Origin: Actinospineispora acaciae DSM 45401
GTDB lineage: Bacteria; Actinomycetota; Actinomycetes; Mycobacteriales; Pseudonocardiaceae
Direction of reading: 5' to 3'
Assembly (NCBI RefSeq): GCF_000620785.1
Contig: NZ_JIAI01000019.1
Location: 37,226-101,225, forward strand
DNA length: 64,000 bases
Below the pieces are notes generated by a model. It saw nothing but the letters and a program-made list of their open reading frames with translations. It ran no database searches and had not been told where the DNA came from. This document shows, one piece after another, positions 62,844 through 64,000 of the stretch. The translations under genes and the position numbers were made by a program. How positions within the stretch are numbered: position 1 is the first letter of the stretch; every line of letters starts with the position of its first letter.

Positions 62844-64000
62844 ATGACCACAACGACGATCCGCGGCAGTACGGGGGTGCGCATGGCCGCCGCGGTGTCA
62901 CTGGCCTTGGTCGTGTCGGCGGTGGCCGCGGGATGTGGGGGCGGTACCCCCTCCGCGCCCACCGCTCGGGTCGAGCGCGGCATGGTTGCTACGAAGGTGT
63001 CCGCGTCGGGTGCGTTGGCGGCGGTGACCTCGCAGAACCTGGGCTTCTCGAAGGGCGCGCAGCTCAAAGAGGTGAACGTCAAGGTCGGTGACCGGGTGCA
63101 GCCTGGTCAGGTGTTGGCGCGGATCGATGACTTCGCGTGGCGGCAGGCGCTCAACCAGGAGCAGGCGAAGCTGGACGAGGCGCAGGCGCGGTTGGACAAG
63201 GCCTCGGGTAACCCCGCGATCGGCGGTGCGAAGGACTCGCTGAACCAGGCGAAGGAGATCCTGGACGCCACCAAGTCGAACGTGGACGAGCAGATCCACC
63301 TCGACGAGGAGCTGGTGGACCGGGCTCGCAAGCAGTTGGAGTTCGACCTTCGCGCCGCGCGGAAGATCTGTGGCGGCATGAGCGATAAGGACATGGCCGG
63401 CGCTGGTGGCGCGTCTTCCGCTGGTTCCGGCTCAGGTTCGGACTCGGGCTTCGGCTCCGGTTCCGGCGGCGGGTTCGGCAACGGTGGGTCGTCCGGCGGT
63501 GGCGGGTTGCTCGGTTCGCTGGGTGGCGCCGCCGGCTCCGCGATGCAAGACCCGAACGGGGACCAGAAGAAGCAGGCGTGCATCAACGCGAAGCGGCAGG
63601 CCGTGGTCTCGCGTACGGAGTACGAGAAGGCCAAGCACCAGAAGGACGTGGACGCCAGCAAGGGCCGCATCGATATCGAGACCGCCCGCAAGGCGGTGGT
63701 GGAGGCGCAGAACAACCTGGACACCGCGGAGAACGACAAGCCCTCGGACACCGACGCGGCGGCGGCGGTGGTCGCTCAGGCGCGGGCGTCTGTGGCGCTG
63801 GCGCAGAAGGATGTCGACAACTCCGTGTTGTACGCCCCGGTGGCGGGCACGGTGTCGGCGATCAACGGCGCGGTGGGCGAGTTCATCGGCAACGGCAGCG
63901 GCACGACCACGTCGAAGGCTCCGGGCACGAACGCCTCGATCCCCGGTGTCGGTGCGGCGGCCACCAGCGATGCGTCGTCGTCCTCGGCGACGGGTGCGCC
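62844..64000 (+). CDS. HlyD/MacA-type adaptor lipoprotein (3' truncated by window)
   Basis: ATG 62844 opens a frame that is still open at the window end (385 codons seen). The signal peptide has a lipobox AVAAGC. A biotinyl-lipoyl-like strand follows (GAQLKEVNVKVGDRVQPGQVLARID), then a long coiled-coil region (QALNQEQAKLDEAQARLDKA and ARKQLEFDLRAARKI). That region is interrupted by a Gly/Ser-rich loop (about 190-235), after which VDASKGRIDIETARKAVVEAQ resumes and VLYAPVAGTVSAINGAVGEF closes the lipoyl domain. It would bridge the permease to the cell envelope. Lys/Cys residues flanking the loop (KICGG, QACINAK) could form a disulfide. Confidence 0.9.
   Translation, partial: MTTTTIRGSTGVRMAAAVSLALVVSAVAAGCGGGTPSAPTARVERGMVATKVSASGALAAVTSQNLGFSKGAQLKEVNVKVGDRVQPGQVLARIDDFAWRQALNQEQAKLDEAQARLDKASGNPAIGGAKDSLNQAKEILDATKSNVDEQIHLDEELVDRARKQLEFDLRAARKICGGMSDKDMAGAGGASSAGSGSGSDSGFGSGSGGGFGNGGSSGGGGLLGSLGGAAGSAMQDPNGDQKKQACINAKRQAVVSRTEYEKAKHQKDVDASKGRIDIETARKAVVEAQNNLDTAENDKPSDTDAAAAVVAQARASVALAQKDVDNSVLYAPVAGTVSAINGAVGEFIGNGSGTTTSKAPGTNASIPGVGAAATSDASSSSATGA

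Overview
The window is high-GC actinobacterial chromosome. Gene content and order point to the Pseudonocardiales (Saccharothrix/Actinosynnema/Lentzea-like), but this is inferred from style and synteny, with no database search. Supporting features are frequent GTG starts, ECF and SigE-type sigma factors, an LCP cell-wall ligase, and the block ffs - dnaX - ybaB/ebfC - recR. GAGTCGGG-type intergenic inverted repeats also recur at four places.

Layout. 1-12.9 kb: end of an unknown gene, an AGE-family epimerase, an LCP protein, a divergent Ku/ATP-dependent ligase pair (NHEJ), an MT0933-type small antitoxin-like protein, a glycolipid-binding-fold protein, prephenate dehydrogenase, an M20 amidohydrolase, tadA with its partner gene, a DUF2786 protein, an acyl-CoA synthetase and tRNA-Ser(CGA). 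12.9-15.7 kb: a two-gene operon of unrecognised proteins beside that tRNA. 15.7-23.4 kb: accessory genes (GNAT, O6-alkylguanine-DNA alkyltransferase, LysR, P450 with a LURP-one-like protein, MFS) and an HTH/TPR-type regulator broken by a one-base frameshift.

23.4-25.4 kb is the most notable locus. A UGSC-motif protein is split by an in-frame TGA that reads as selenocysteine (U96-G-S-C). A bacterial SECIS-like hairpin lies just downstream, and the gene overlaps one for a thioredoxin-domain partner. 26-31.7 kb: tRNA-Ser(GGA), SRP RNA, dnaX, a lipoprotein amidase, TetR, ybaB, recR. 31.8-37.5 kb: a complete oligopeptide/dipeptide ABC importer, followed by a DUF885 lipoprotein. 39.4-41.8 kb: TetR, twin palindromic operators, MFS pump and RibD-like reductase. 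41.8-46.4 kb: ECF sigma factor, RidA, small proteins, a frameshifted TIM-barrel sugar isomerase, GrpB and tRNA-Lys with a 38-bp direct repeat. 46.5-51.5 kb: a WXG-lytic transglycosylase fusion, an aminotransferase, threonine aldolase, and a SigE-family sigma factor with a membrane-anchored partner.

51.5-60.6 kb: purine synthesis (purB, purC, purS, purQ, purL), interrupted by a MacB-type permease gene; purL carries a low-complexity in-frame insert. 60.7-64 kb: a MacB-type efflux ABC system (ATPase, a second paralogous permease, and an HlyD-type adaptor cut by the window end).
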